Assembly (NCBI GenBank): GCA_900552605.1
Contig: USAR01000108.1
Location: 1 to 5,627 of the forward strand
Direction: 5' to 3'
DNA: 5,627 bases
Source of the DNA: an uncultured Oscillospiraceae bacterium
GTDB taxonomy: Bacteria; Bacillota; Clostridia; Oscillospirales; Acutalibacteraceae
Shown here: piece after piece, positions 1 through 5,288 of the stretch
Position numbering within the stretch: position 1 is the stretch's first letter
Layout of the letters: the number at the start of each line of letters is the position of its first letter
Notes under the pieces: generated by a model
Told to the model about the DNA's origin: nothing
Seen by the model: the letters and a program-made list of their open reading frames with translations, nothing else
Database searches by the model: none
Made by a program: the position numbers and the translations under genes

Positions 1-180
1 ATGGGCGCCGCGGCGCGGGCAGACCGCCGGTCGGGGGATAAAAACCACAATTTCGGTTTCGGCTTTGCCTGCACTGCGGCTCTATTCTAAAAACTACGAC
101 TTCAGGCAACCGCCCTCAGAATTTAATTTTTGCAAAGGTCTTATAAAACAACAAACAAAAAACGGGGCAAGAAAACCGCA
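1..180. other. Intergenic region with GC-rich left end, no gene supported
   Basis: No convincing gene is visible here. Bases 1-40 are very GC-rich compared with the AT-rich intergenic DNA elsewhere in the window. They contain a perfect 12-base palindrome (gcgccgcggcgc, 5-16) and a short hairpin gacc-gcc-ggtc (22-32). Bases 120-180 are AT-rich. One plus-strand frame stays open from base 2 to about 235, but it lacks an ATG with a ribosome site and runs straight through the secG terminator, so I do not call it. A minus-strand frame is open from about 117 to the left edge, also without a start or ribosome site. No tRNA-like fold was seen. The contrast in base composition suggests a repeat or the end of another element reaching in from outside the window. 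Confidence 0.4.
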
Positions 181-183
181 ACA

Positions 184-233
184 AAATAAAAAACCGTGCA
201 GTAGTTTTCGAAAGATAAACACTGCACGGTTTT
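184..233 (-). terminator. Rho-independent terminator of secG
   Basis: A perfect 13-bp inverted repeat, aaaaccgtgcagt (190-202) with actgcacggtttt (221-233), encloses an 18-base loop. The loop can itself form a 4-bp gttt/aaac stem. Read on the minus strand, the hairpin ends in a run of six T followed by attttgt, the classical intrinsic terminator layout. It begins 22 bases after the secG stop codon. The U-tract is clearly better on the minus strand than on the plus strand, although some bidirectional activity is possible. Confidence 0.9.
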
Positions 234-255
234 AATTACGATTACTTATGCTGGT

Positions 256-510
256 TTACTTAAATAAAACAGCGATAACATCAGCTGCAAGGGCAAAAAT
301 GAAGAAGCCCAAAGCAAAATACTTTGTAACGCGCTCCAAGGTTGCGTCAACAGTGCGAGCCTTGTTTTTGCTTAAAAATGTATCTGCGCCGCCAGATATT
401 GCGCCGTTGATGCCCTGCCTTCTGCCCTGTTGAAGCAGCACAACAAAAATTATAACAAGCGACACAACAAGCATAATAGAGCCGACAAGATATTGCCAAA
501 ACATTTGCAT
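256..510 (-). CDS. secG: Preprotein translocase subunit SecG
   Basis: This 84-residue protein is the small SecG subunit of the SecYEG protein-conducting channel in the cytoplasmic membrane, where it assists SecA-driven export. Two hydrophobic membrane segments are visible at about residues 8-26 and 64-83. They are joined by a cytosolic loop with LLQQGRRQG (25-33) and a Gly-rich ISGGAD stretch (38-43) followed by TFLSK, the hallmark SecG loop. The length is normal for clostridial SecG. The ATG at 510 is chosen because GGAGG (520-524) sits 9 bases upstream; the second Met (codon 3) would be too far from it. The gene has its own promoter (565-593) and a strong terminator, so it looks monocistronic. 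The loop and helix pattern make the identification secure. Confidence 0.96.
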   Translation of the reverse strand: MQMFWQYLVGSIMLVVSLVIIFVVLLQQGRRQGINGAISGGADTFLSKNKARTVDATLERVTKYFALGFFIFALAADVIAVLFK

Positions 511-564
511 TGCTTTTTACCTCCGTTAATATCAATTGCTTTACTATTTCAAATTACAATATCA

Positions 565-593
565 ATTGTAACACAGCCGTTTGCAAAATGCAA
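565..593 (-). promoter_or_regulatory. Predicted sigma-A promoter of secG
   Basis: On the minus strand, TTGCAT (-35, 588-593) and TACAAT (-10, 565-570) are separated by exactly 17 bases, and a TG lies shortly before the -10 box. Transcription would start near 558, giving a leader of about 45 bases before the secG ATG. The 10-base word atatcaattg overlaps the -10 box (559-568) and recurs 30 bases away at 529-538 in the leader. Confidence 0.7.
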
Positions 594-613
594 CATTTTT
601 TAATTACCCATTT

Positions 614-665
614 AAAAAAGCGATAATTGCAAACAAAGTTTCGCAGACTAAGCCGGCTGCCCGGC
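614..665 (-). terminator. Possible weak terminator after the carboxyltransferase operon
   Basis: Downstream of the OadA-like gene the minus strand shows a GC-rich hairpin gccgg-ctgc-ccggc (652-665) without a following T-run. A short gcga/tcgc stem (641-644 with 620-623) follows and is directly trailed by six T (614-619). Neither part is a textbook terminator, but together they could end the operon transcript before the secG promoter. Read-through into secG cannot be excluded. Confidence 0.3.
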
Positions 666-674
666 AGAATGGAT

Positions 675-2072
675 TTAAACCGGATGCACCTTGTTTTCGG
701 CATCTGCGTGTGCGGAATCAACGCCGTATTTTGCCTGGTTTCTCTTCTCAAAGAAGTTAACGGCAACCTGACCGAACTGAGCGTATGAGAGAACATCTTC
801 CTCCTGCTCGCTCCAGCGGCGGCACTCCTCACGAAGCTTATCAAGCTCAGGCGGAATGAGATCGGCAGGACGGCAGTCGATCGGCTGTTCGTCTCCGATT
901 ATCTTCTTGCGGAACTCAGGGTCGATAGGTGTAGGCGTTGTGCCATATTCACCTTTAACAATGCCCTTGAATTCGTTGGTAACCATTTTGTATCTCTCGC
1001 CTGTGATTACATTGAACACAGCCTGTGTGCCAACGATCTGAGAGGTAGGAGTAACAAGAGGCGGGTTGCCGCAATCGGCACGCACTTTCGGAACCTCCTG
1101 CAAAACATCGTTAAGCTTATCCTCTTTGCCTGCCTGTTTAAGCTGCGACAAAAGGTTTGAAAGCATACCGCCCGGCACCTGATAAATAAGTGCCTTTGCA
1201 TCTGCACGCAGCATTTTCGGATTAAGCAGACCCTCGGCGATATATTTTTCTCGCAGAGTTTCAACATACTTTGCAATGTTGTCGAGTGCTTCCAAATCAA
1301 GACCTGTGTCATACTCAGTGCCTTTAAGCGCTGCGACCATAGATTCGGTTGCAGGGTGCGATGTGCCGAGAGCAAGCGGCGACATTGCGGTATCTACCAT
1401 ATCGGCTCCTGCTTCAATGGATTTTAGCAGCACCATTGAGCCAAGACCCGATGTATAATGAGAGTGAACCTGAATAGGCACTTTCACGGTTTCTTTAAGA
1501 CGTTTAACAAGCTCATATGCGTGGTAAGGTGTAAGCAATGCTGCCATATCCTTAATGCAGATTGAATCCGCACCGGCATTTTCAAGCTGCTTTGCGTACT
1601 TTGTGTAATAATCAATTGTGAAAACATCGCCTGTTGTGTAAGAAATGGCAGCTTGAACGTGCGCCTTTTCTTTCTTTGCGGCGTTGATTGCGGTGGTGAG
1701 GTTTTTGACGTCGTTAAGCGCGTCGAAAATCCTGATTATATCAATGCCATTTGCAACCGAACGCTGCACAAGATATTCAACAACATCGTCGGCATAGTGG
1801 CGATAGCCGAGCATATTCTGACCGCGGAAAAGCATTTGCAGCTTTGTGTTGGGGCAGTTCTTGCGAATAGTGCGCAGTCTGTCCCAAGGGTCTTCGTTCA
1901 AAAAGCGCAGGCAGGCGTCATAAGTTGCGCCGCCCCAGCACTCAAGCGAATGAAATCCTATTTTATCAAGCTCGCCGAGCATCGGCAGCATTTCTTCCGT
2001 GCTCATTCTTGTTGCGATAAGCGATTGGTGCGCATCGCGAAGCACGGTTTCGGTAATTCCGATTTTTGCCAT
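675..2072 (-). CDS. oadA: Oxaloacetate decarboxylase alpha / pyruvate carboxylase subunit B / transcarboxylase 5S-type subunit
   Basis: This 465-residue cytosolic carboxyltransferase moves CO2 between an oxo acid (oxaloacetate/pyruvate in characterised relatives) and biotin. The N-terminal TIM-barrel domain opens with LRDAHQS (11-17), whose Asp13 is an expected metal ligand. It contains the LFRGQN segment (81-86), the IKDMAALL motif with Lys174 (the carbamylated lysine in relatives) and HSH (203-205), the two metal-binding histidines. The conserved PYC/OADA domain follows to the C-terminus. There is no fused biotin domain, so the full-length OadA of about 600 residues is split and the carrier is encoded just upstream. 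The start is ATG 2072, with GAGG (2081-2084) 8 bases before it; an in-frame GTG at 2079-2081 lies inside that ribosome site and is rejected. It is the last gene of a three-gene operon, 30 bases after the carrier gene. The family is certain, but which reaction it runs depends on its partners. Confidence 0.92.
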   Translation of the reverse strand: MAKIGITETVLRDAHQSLIATRMSTEEMLPMLGELDKIGFHSLECWGGATYDACLRFLNEDPWDRLRTIRKNCPNTKLQMLFRGQNMLGYRHYADDVVEYLVQRSVANGIDIIRIFDALNDVKNLTTAINAAKKEKAHVQAAISYTTGDVFTIDYYTKYAKQLENAGADSICIKDMAALLTPYHAYELVKRLKETVKVPIQVHSHYTSGLGSMVLLKSIEAGADMVDTAMSPLALGTSHPATESMVAALKGTEYDTGLDLEALDNIAKYVETLREKYIAEGLLNPKMLRADAKALIYQVPGGMLSNLLSQLKQAGKEDKLNDVLQEVPKVRADCGNPPLVTPTSQIVGTQAVFNVITGERYKMVTNEFKGIVKGEYGTTPTPIDPEFRKKIIGDEQPIDCRPADLIPPELDKLREECRRWSEQEEDVLSYAQFGQVAVNFFEKRNQAKYGVDSAHADAENKVHPV

Positions 2073-2078
2073 TTTCGG

Positions 2079-2085
2079 CACCTCT
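2079..2085 (-). promoter_or_regulatory. Ribosome binding site deciding the OadA start
   Basis: The minus strand reads agaggtg with its GAGG core 8 bases before ATG 2072. The in-frame GTG at 2079-2081, which would add three residues, is part of this site. The ATG product also begins like family members (MAK.. followed by ITETVLRDAHQS). Confidence 0.75.
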
Positions 2086-2102
2086 TTCTTTAATTATTGA
2101 AT

Positions 2103-2510
2103 TCAAGCAATCGTAACAAGCGTTTTGCCTGTATCAACAGTCTCGCCTTTTGTTACGCAAACTGCGGTAACTGTGCCGTCGTTAGGTGCCATAATTTCAT
2201 TTTCCATTTTCATAGCCTCAAGAATTACAAGCACATCGCCCTTTTTGATCTGCTGACCCACGCTTACTTTAACATCAACAATGTTGCCGTTCATAGGAGC
2301 GTTAATCTTTTCGCCTTCGCCTGCAGGTGCTGCTGCGGGTGCAGGTGCTGCGGGGGCTGCAGCAGGAGCATGGGCTGCAGCGGGAGCAGGTGCGGCAGCG
2401 GGAGCAGGTGCAGTAACTGCGGCAGGAGCGGCAACCGGTGCTGCGCCGTTTTGCTCTTCAACAGTAACATCGTAAGTTCTTCCGTTAACGGTTATTTTAA
2501 GCTGTTTCAT
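2103..2510 (-). CDS. Biotin carboxyl carrier protein (transcarboxylase 1.3S / GcdC / MmdC type)
   Basis: This 135-residue protein carries covalently bound biotin and shuttles the carboxyl group between the two carboxyltransferase subunits encoded on either side of it. Residues 1-19 form a short strand-rich head (KITVNGRTYDVTVEE). Residues 23-63 are an almost pure Ala/Pro linker with hexapeptide APAPAA repeats, the usual flexible swinging arm. Residues 67-135 are a biotinyl domain with APMNG (71-75) and EAMKMENE (98-105). Lys101 is the biotinylation site and sits 34 residues from the C-terminus, as is standard. The ATG at 2510 is preceded by GGAGG (2520-2524) with a 9-base spacer. The gene lies 29 bases after the acyl-CoA-type subunit and 30 bases before the OadA-like gene, so all three are surely co-transcribed. 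An acetyl-CoA carboxylase AccB is less likely, because of the short head, the linker and the neighbours. Confidence 0.93.
   Translation of the reverse strand: MKQLKITVNGRTYDVTVEEQNGAAPVAAPAAVTAPAPAAAPAPAAAHAPAAAPAAPAPAAAPAGEGEKINAPMNGNIVDVKVSVGQQIKKGDVLVILEAMKMENEIMAPNDGTVTAVCVTKGETVDTGKTLVTIA
2377..2411. repeat. 18-bp tandem repeat in the biotin carrier linker
   Basis: The 17-base word gcagcgggagcaggtgc occurs at 2377-2393 and again at 2395-2411, an 18-base period. On the coding strand each unit encodes the hexapeptide APAPAA, and the neighbouring AHAPAA is a decayed third copy. Being in-frame and linker-encoding, it can change copy number without breaking the protein. Confidence 0.8.
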
Positions 2511-2539
2511 TTTGGTTTTCCTCCAAGCTTTATTAAAAA

Positions 2540-3922
2540 TTAAAGTTGTATGTCAGAATGTTTTTTATTAAGAGTTGAAATGCGTTTTGTGCTTAACATA
2601 TCAAGCGCAATGCTGAGCTTTGAAGCGGTTTCGTAAGGATTTATAACATCCTCGATAACGCCTTTTTCGGCAGCGGCAAAAGCAGAAACTTCATTTTCGC
2701 AGTATTCCTTTCGTGCGTCCTCGCGCGACATACCGTCTGCAAGCTTATCCCCGCACAAAAACTCAACCGCAGCGTCCGGTGTAAGCGCTGAAACATATGC
2801 GGTGCTCCAAGCAAATGTGCTGTCGATTCCTGCTGCACGGCTTGCAAATGCAATGTAAGCTTCGCCTACAGCAGCTCCGGTTATAACGGTAACCTTTGCG
2901 GTTGTTGCCTCGGCATATGCATGAGCAAGCTGCGACGCGCATTTAACACCGCCTGCAAGCTCGTCCTCCTCGTTACCGAGAATGCCCTCGCAATCAACAA
3001 ATGTGACAACCGGAACAGAGAATGCATCGCAAAAACGAACAAAGCGTGCAATTTTCGTTGCGGCTGCGGCATTTATTTTCTTACTCTCGCAATTTGTTGC
3101 AACAATACCCACGCAAGCTCCGCCGATTCTCGCAATACCTACAACTGCCTTCTCGGCATAGTCACGGTAAAGCTCACAAAAGCTGCCGTTATCGGTAACG
3201 GCGTTTATAACTTCATATGCATCTGTTCCGTTTATTTCGCCGACAGACGGATTATACTCTGCAATGTAAGGCTCACTAAGGTTGTTTTGCGGAAGAAGTG
3301 TCACAAGTTCAGCCGCTTTTGCTAATGCCTCCTCTGCAGTATCCGTAACAACAGCCGCTGTGCCGTTTTTCGCAGCAAGCTCTGAAGAGCCCACTTTATC
3401 GTTCTTAAGAACAGAGCCGGCAGTAACATACATCTCGGCATCCTTAGCCATAACAACAATATCGGCCATAGCCGCCATAACAGCAGCCGAGCCGATGCAG
3501 TCACCCTTTACGACCGATATCTGCGGAACAACGCCGGAAAGCGCCGCCATTTCAGCAATGCAATCGCCGTATGCTTCAAGAGCCTCAACGCCCTCATCTA
3601 TATGAGCACCCGAGCTGTTATATACACCTATGACCGGTGCACCGATTTTTTTAGCAAGCTCAAAAACCTTTTTAAGCTTTGCCGAAAGCACCCTGCCCAT
3701 TGCGCCGTCGGCACCCTTGTTTTGCGAAAATGCAAGAGTCATAACGCCGCCCACTGTACCGTATGCACAAGCAAGGTCGCAAGCGTTATCGCCGTTTTTT
3801 GTGAATCTGTCAAGCAAAGTGAAGCTGCCGTCGTCGAAAAGCAACGAAAGCTGTTTTTGAGCATCTGTCGCGGTTTTTAAAGAAAGCTCTTCCAAACGCT
3901 TTTTGCCGTCTTCAAAATTCAT
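2540..3922 (-). CDS. Divergent acyl-CoA carboxyltransferase-family subunit (MmdA/12S-like)
   Basis: This 460-residue protein belongs to the crotonase-fold carboxyltransferase family (MmdA, transcarboxylase 12S, PccB), which moves a carboxyl group between biotin and an acyl-CoA. Both family halves are visible. The N-terminal half has LLFDDGSF (27-34), FSQ (65-67), GAPVIGVYNSSGAHIDEGVE (94-113) and NNLSEP (213-218). The C-terminal half has VVGIARIGG (260-268), KIARFVRFCDAF..PVVTFVD (290-310), HAYAEAT (334-340) and FAW (370-372). Several usual signatures are altered: SGGARIQEG reads SSGAHIDEG, the D-PGFLPG segment reads DCEGILGNEED (310-320), and RKAYGGAY reads TGAAVGEAY (348-356). The protein is also about 50 residues shorter than typical MmdA, with a reduced N-terminus. 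The start is ATG 3922 with GGAGG (3930-3934) 7 bases upstream; an in-frame TTG at 3952 lacks support. It is first in the operon with the biotin carrier and OadA-like genes. The family call is firm; the substrate, and even catalytic activity, is uncertain. Confidence 0.85.
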   Translation of the reverse strand: MNFEDGKKRLEELSLKTATDAQKQLSLLFDDGSFTLLDRFTKNGDNACDLACAYGTVGGVMTLAFSQNKGADGAMGRVLSAKLKKVFELAKKIGAPVIGVYNSSGAHIDEGVEALEAYGDCIAEMAALSGVVPQISVVKGDCIGSAAVMAAMADIVVMAKDAEMYVTAGSVLKNDKVGSSELAAKNGTAAVVTDTAEEALAKAAELVTLLPQNNLSEPYIAEYNPSVGEINGTDAYEVINAVTDNGSFCELYRDYAEKAVVGIARIGGACVGIVATNCESKKINAAAATKIARFVRFCDAFSVPVVTFVDCEGILGNEEDELAGGVKCASQLAHAYAEATTAKVTVITGAAVGEAYIAFASRAAGIDSTFAWSTAYVSALTPDAAVEFLCGDKLADGMSREDARKEYCENEVSAFAAAEKGVIEDVINPYETASKLSIALDMLSTKRISTLNKKHSDIQL

Positions 3923-3929
3923 TGTTGTT

Positions 3930-3934
3930 CCTCC
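3930..3934 (-). promoter_or_regulatory. Ribosome binding site deciding the start of the MmdA-like gene
   Basis: GGAGG on the minus strand lies 7 bases before ATG 3922. It falls inside the ten-codon extension that a TTG start at 3952 would give, which argues that those codons are untranslated leader. Confidence 0.85.
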
Positions 3935-3960
3935 GTTCTCTTTAGGCTGCAATAAGTGAG

Positions 3961-4002
3961 CGCAAACCGTTTTTTGCGGGAGTGATATGTCCGCAGCACG
4001 GT
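3961..4002 (-). promoter_or_regulatory. Overlapping alternative hairpins in the operon leader
   Basis: Fold A pairs accgt with acggt (3966-3970 with 3998-4002) and gcgg with ccgc (3976-3979 with 3991-3994). Fold B pairs cgcaaa (3961-3966) with tttgcg (3973-3978) around a 6-base loop. The two share bases and exclude each other. They end about 27 bases upstream of the GGAGG site, so a switch affecting translation or elongation is conceivable but unproven. Confidence 0.35.
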
Positions 4003-4060
4003 AAGAAACACATTAAAAATGCAGCGTTTATATGCAGAAATATCATTTCGATAAATCGGC

Positions 4061-4100
4061 AAAAAGATGTTAAGCTAAGGTAATCCCCGGCAAAACATCT
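4061..4100 (-). terminator. Attenuator-like hairpin at the start of the operon leader
   Basis: Inverted repeat agatgtt (4065-4071) and aacatct (4094-4100) encloses a 22-base loop that may contain an inner gggg/ccuu helix. On the minus strand the stem is followed by tttt then gccg, giving a run of five T counting the last stem base. It begins about 13 bases after the predicted transcription start. The stem is AT-rich, so as a terminator it would be weak. It could be a conditional attenuator or mere chance. Confidence 0.3.
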
Positions 4101-4119
4101 CTAAATTTGACCATTTTAT

Positions 4120-4148
4120 ATTATACACCAAACATATCAAAATGGCAA
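4120..4148 (-). promoter_or_regulatory. Predicted sigma-A promoter of the carboxyltransferase operon
   Basis: On the minus strand TTGCCA (-35, 4143-4148; five of six consensus bases) and a perfect TATAAT (-10, 4120-4125) are separated by exactly 17 bases. The -35 box starts 12 bases after the stop codon of the GNAT-like gene, and the word atatcaattg (4150-4159) abuts it upstream. This is the strongest promoter match seen in the window. Confidence 0.8.
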
Positions 4149-4159
4149 TATATCAATTG

Positions 4160-4534
4160 TTAATTTTTGCAATTTTTACAACTTGAAAATAAATTTGTAA
4201 CATCTATCGATTTATTTGTTATATTTTTAACAAATCCGAGCTGCTTTATAAGCTCATCCGGCACCGTTTCTTTCCAAAAAACATCGGAAATGCCGCGGTT
4301 GGCAGCAATAAACAACGCCGAGCGCAGCATACTGTCCGCCATTAGCTTATCGTCCTGCGGCAATATTTTTATTATATCCATTTTGCCGTTTGCGGTTTCA
4401 TAAAGCAAGGTGCCCAGCACCTCGTCACCCTGCTTTGCAGCAATCGCAAAACAATTGTCCGAAAAAGGTATATCTGCTTTTTGAAATTCAGCTTCTGTCT
4501 CGTCTTTTTCAAGCTTTTTAACTTCAACCATCAT
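4160..4534 (-). CDS. Small GNAT-like protein of unknown function
   Basis: This 124-residue protein (123 if the second ATG, at 4531, is used) has the layout of a reduced GNAT N-acetyltransferase. It shows a core strand pair CFAIAAKQGDEVLGTLLYE (about 28-46), a strand-helix segment IIKILPQDDKLMADSMLRSA (about 54-73) where the acetyl-CoA site would lie, and a C-terminal IKQLGFV (about 94-100) resembling the GNAT 'LGF' end motif. The usual Q/RxxGxG/A pyrophosphate loop is not present; its place reads DDKLMADSM. Acetyltransferase activity is therefore doubtful. The tail CKNCKN contains two cysteines of unknown role. The gene is coupled to rluB: its ATG overlaps the rluB TGA as ATGA, and GGAGG (4536-4540) within the rluB end sits only 1 base before the first ATG or 4 before the second. 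It is probably the last gene of the dac-rluB operon. The gene is real; the function is not known. Confidence 0.75.
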   Translation of the reverse strand: MMVEVKKLEKDETEAEFQKADIPFSDNCFAIAAKQGDEVLGTLLYETANGKMDIIKILPQDDKLMADSMLRSALFIAANRGISDVFWKETVPDELIKQLGFVKNITNKSIDVTNLFSSCKNCKN

Positions 4535-5274
4535 CCCTCCGCCTTTCTTTGAACGGAAATGTTGTTTAGATGTTTCATTTCCTTTTCGTTAAGCTCGCGC
4601 CACTTACCCGTCGGCAACATTCCGAGCCTTACTCCTGCAATCTCTGTTCTTTTAAGCCTGATAACCGTGAGCCCGACCGCTTCGCACATACGGCGGATCT
4701 GTCGGTTTCTGCCCTCGGTTATAATAAACTGCAAGACTGTGCGATTTTCGCCGCGTTCAATAATATGCACGTCTGCCGGCAATGTTTTTCTGCCGTCAAG
4801 CATAATGCCTGTGCAAAGCTTGTCCAAAGCCTCGTCCGAGACCTGCTCACGCACGGTAACCCGATAGCTTTTTGTAACGTGGCGCGACGGATGAGTTAAC
4901 ACATTTGCAAACTCACCGTCGTTTGTCATTATCAGCAGCCCCTCGGAGTCCTTATCAAGCCTGCCCACGGGAAACAGTCTTTCACCTGAGTCCTCAACAA
5001 GCTCCGCAACGCACTTTCTGCCCTGCTCATCTTTAAGCGTTGTAACATAGCCGCGCGGCTTGTGCAGCATAATATACATTTTTTTGGAAGTATTTATAAC
5101 TCTCTTGCCGCCGATCACAACCTTATCGCGCACAGGGTCGACTTTATCTCCGAGTGTTGCCGGATGACCGTTTACGCGCACCTTACCGTTTTTTATAAGC
5201 TCCTCTGCCGCACGACGCGAGGCATAGCCTGCCTGCGACAAAAACTTTTGCAGCCTTATTCTGTTATCCTTCAT
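4531..5274 (-). CDS. rluB: 23S rRNA pseudouridine synthase B (RsuA/RluB family)
   Basis: This 247-residue enzyme converts a uridine in 23S rRNA to pseudouridine (position 2605 in E. coli numbering for RluB) during ribosome assembly. An S4 RNA-binding domain occupies about residues 5-50 (RLQKFLSQAGYASRRAAEELI). The catalytic domain follows with HKPRGYVTT (71-79), GRLDKDSEGLL (104-114) holding catalytic Asp107, and GRNRQIRRM (188-196), all diagnostic for the RsuA/RluB/E/F family. The length is normal. The ATG at 5274 follows AAAGGA (5285-5290) with a 10-base spacer; that site overlaps the stop codon of the upstream carboxypeptidase gene 14 bases away. The downstream gene overlaps by 4 bases. 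Clostridia and Bacilli often place rluB near a sporulation-type D-Ala-D-Ala carboxypeptidase, which fits. RsuA (16S rRNA) is a less likely alternative. Confidence 0.95.
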   Translation of the reverse strand: MKDNRIRLQKFLSQAGYASRRAAEELIKNGKVRVNGHPATLGDKVDPVRDKVVIGGKRVINTSKKMYIMLHKPRGYVTTLKDEQGRKCVAELVEDSGERLFPVGRLDKDSEGLLIMTNDGEFANVLTHPSRHVTKSYRVTVREQVSDEALDKLCTGIMLDGRKTLPADVHIIERGENRTVLQFIITEGRNRQIRRMCEAVGLTVIRLKRTEIAGVRLGMLPTGKWRELNEKEMKHLNNISVQRKAEG

Positions 5275-5288
5275 TTATGTATTGTCCT

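Larger units (their letters stand above)
3923..4113 (-). promoter_or_regulatory. Long structured 5' leader of the carboxyltransferase operon
   Basis: From the predicted start site near 4113 to the ATG at 3922 the untranslated leader is about 190 bases, far longer than the roughly 45 bases of secG. It can form a 7-bp stem followed by a short T-run near its 5' end (4061-4100), small hairpins cgat-tt-atcg and gaaat-gat-atttc in the middle, and two mutually exclusive hairpins near 3961-4002 close to the ribosome site. I recognise no known riboswitch class in it. Regulation by attenuation or masking of translation is inference from length and structure alone. Confidence 0.45.

Noticed and set aside
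2..235. Open plus-strand frame of about 77 codons at the left edge
   Set aside because: It has no ATG with a ribosome site and runs through the perfect terminator stem of secG. The composition changes along it.
1007..1375. 122-codon minus-strand frame overlapping the OadA-like gene
   Set aside because: It is an out-of-frame reading of the same strand as the OadA-like gene, with no family motif or start signal.
1653..2093. 146-codon plus-strand frame opposite the OadA-like gene
   Set aside because: It lies wholly antisense to a gene with full family motifs, has no ribosome site, and its product is Cys/His-rich without a recognisable domain. It is a shadow of the real gene.
2281..2475. Plus-strand Gly/Ala-rich frame of 64 codons
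   Set aside because: It is another reading of the same low-complexity Ala/Pro linker DNA, with no ribosome site.
2097..2543. 148-codon plus-strand frame rich in Gly, Cys, Arg and Ser
   Set aside because: The composition is the complement of the Ala/Pro linker of the biotin carrier gene, so this is a codon-bias artefact and not a protein.
3923..3952. N-terminal extension of the MmdA-like protein from a TTG start
   Set aside because: The GGAGG ribosome site lies within these codons and is well spaced for ATG 3922.
3923..4113. A known riboswitch (for example SAM, THF, preQ1 or fluoride)
   Set aside because: I compared the leader by eye with consensus elements I know and found no match; only generic hairpins are visible.
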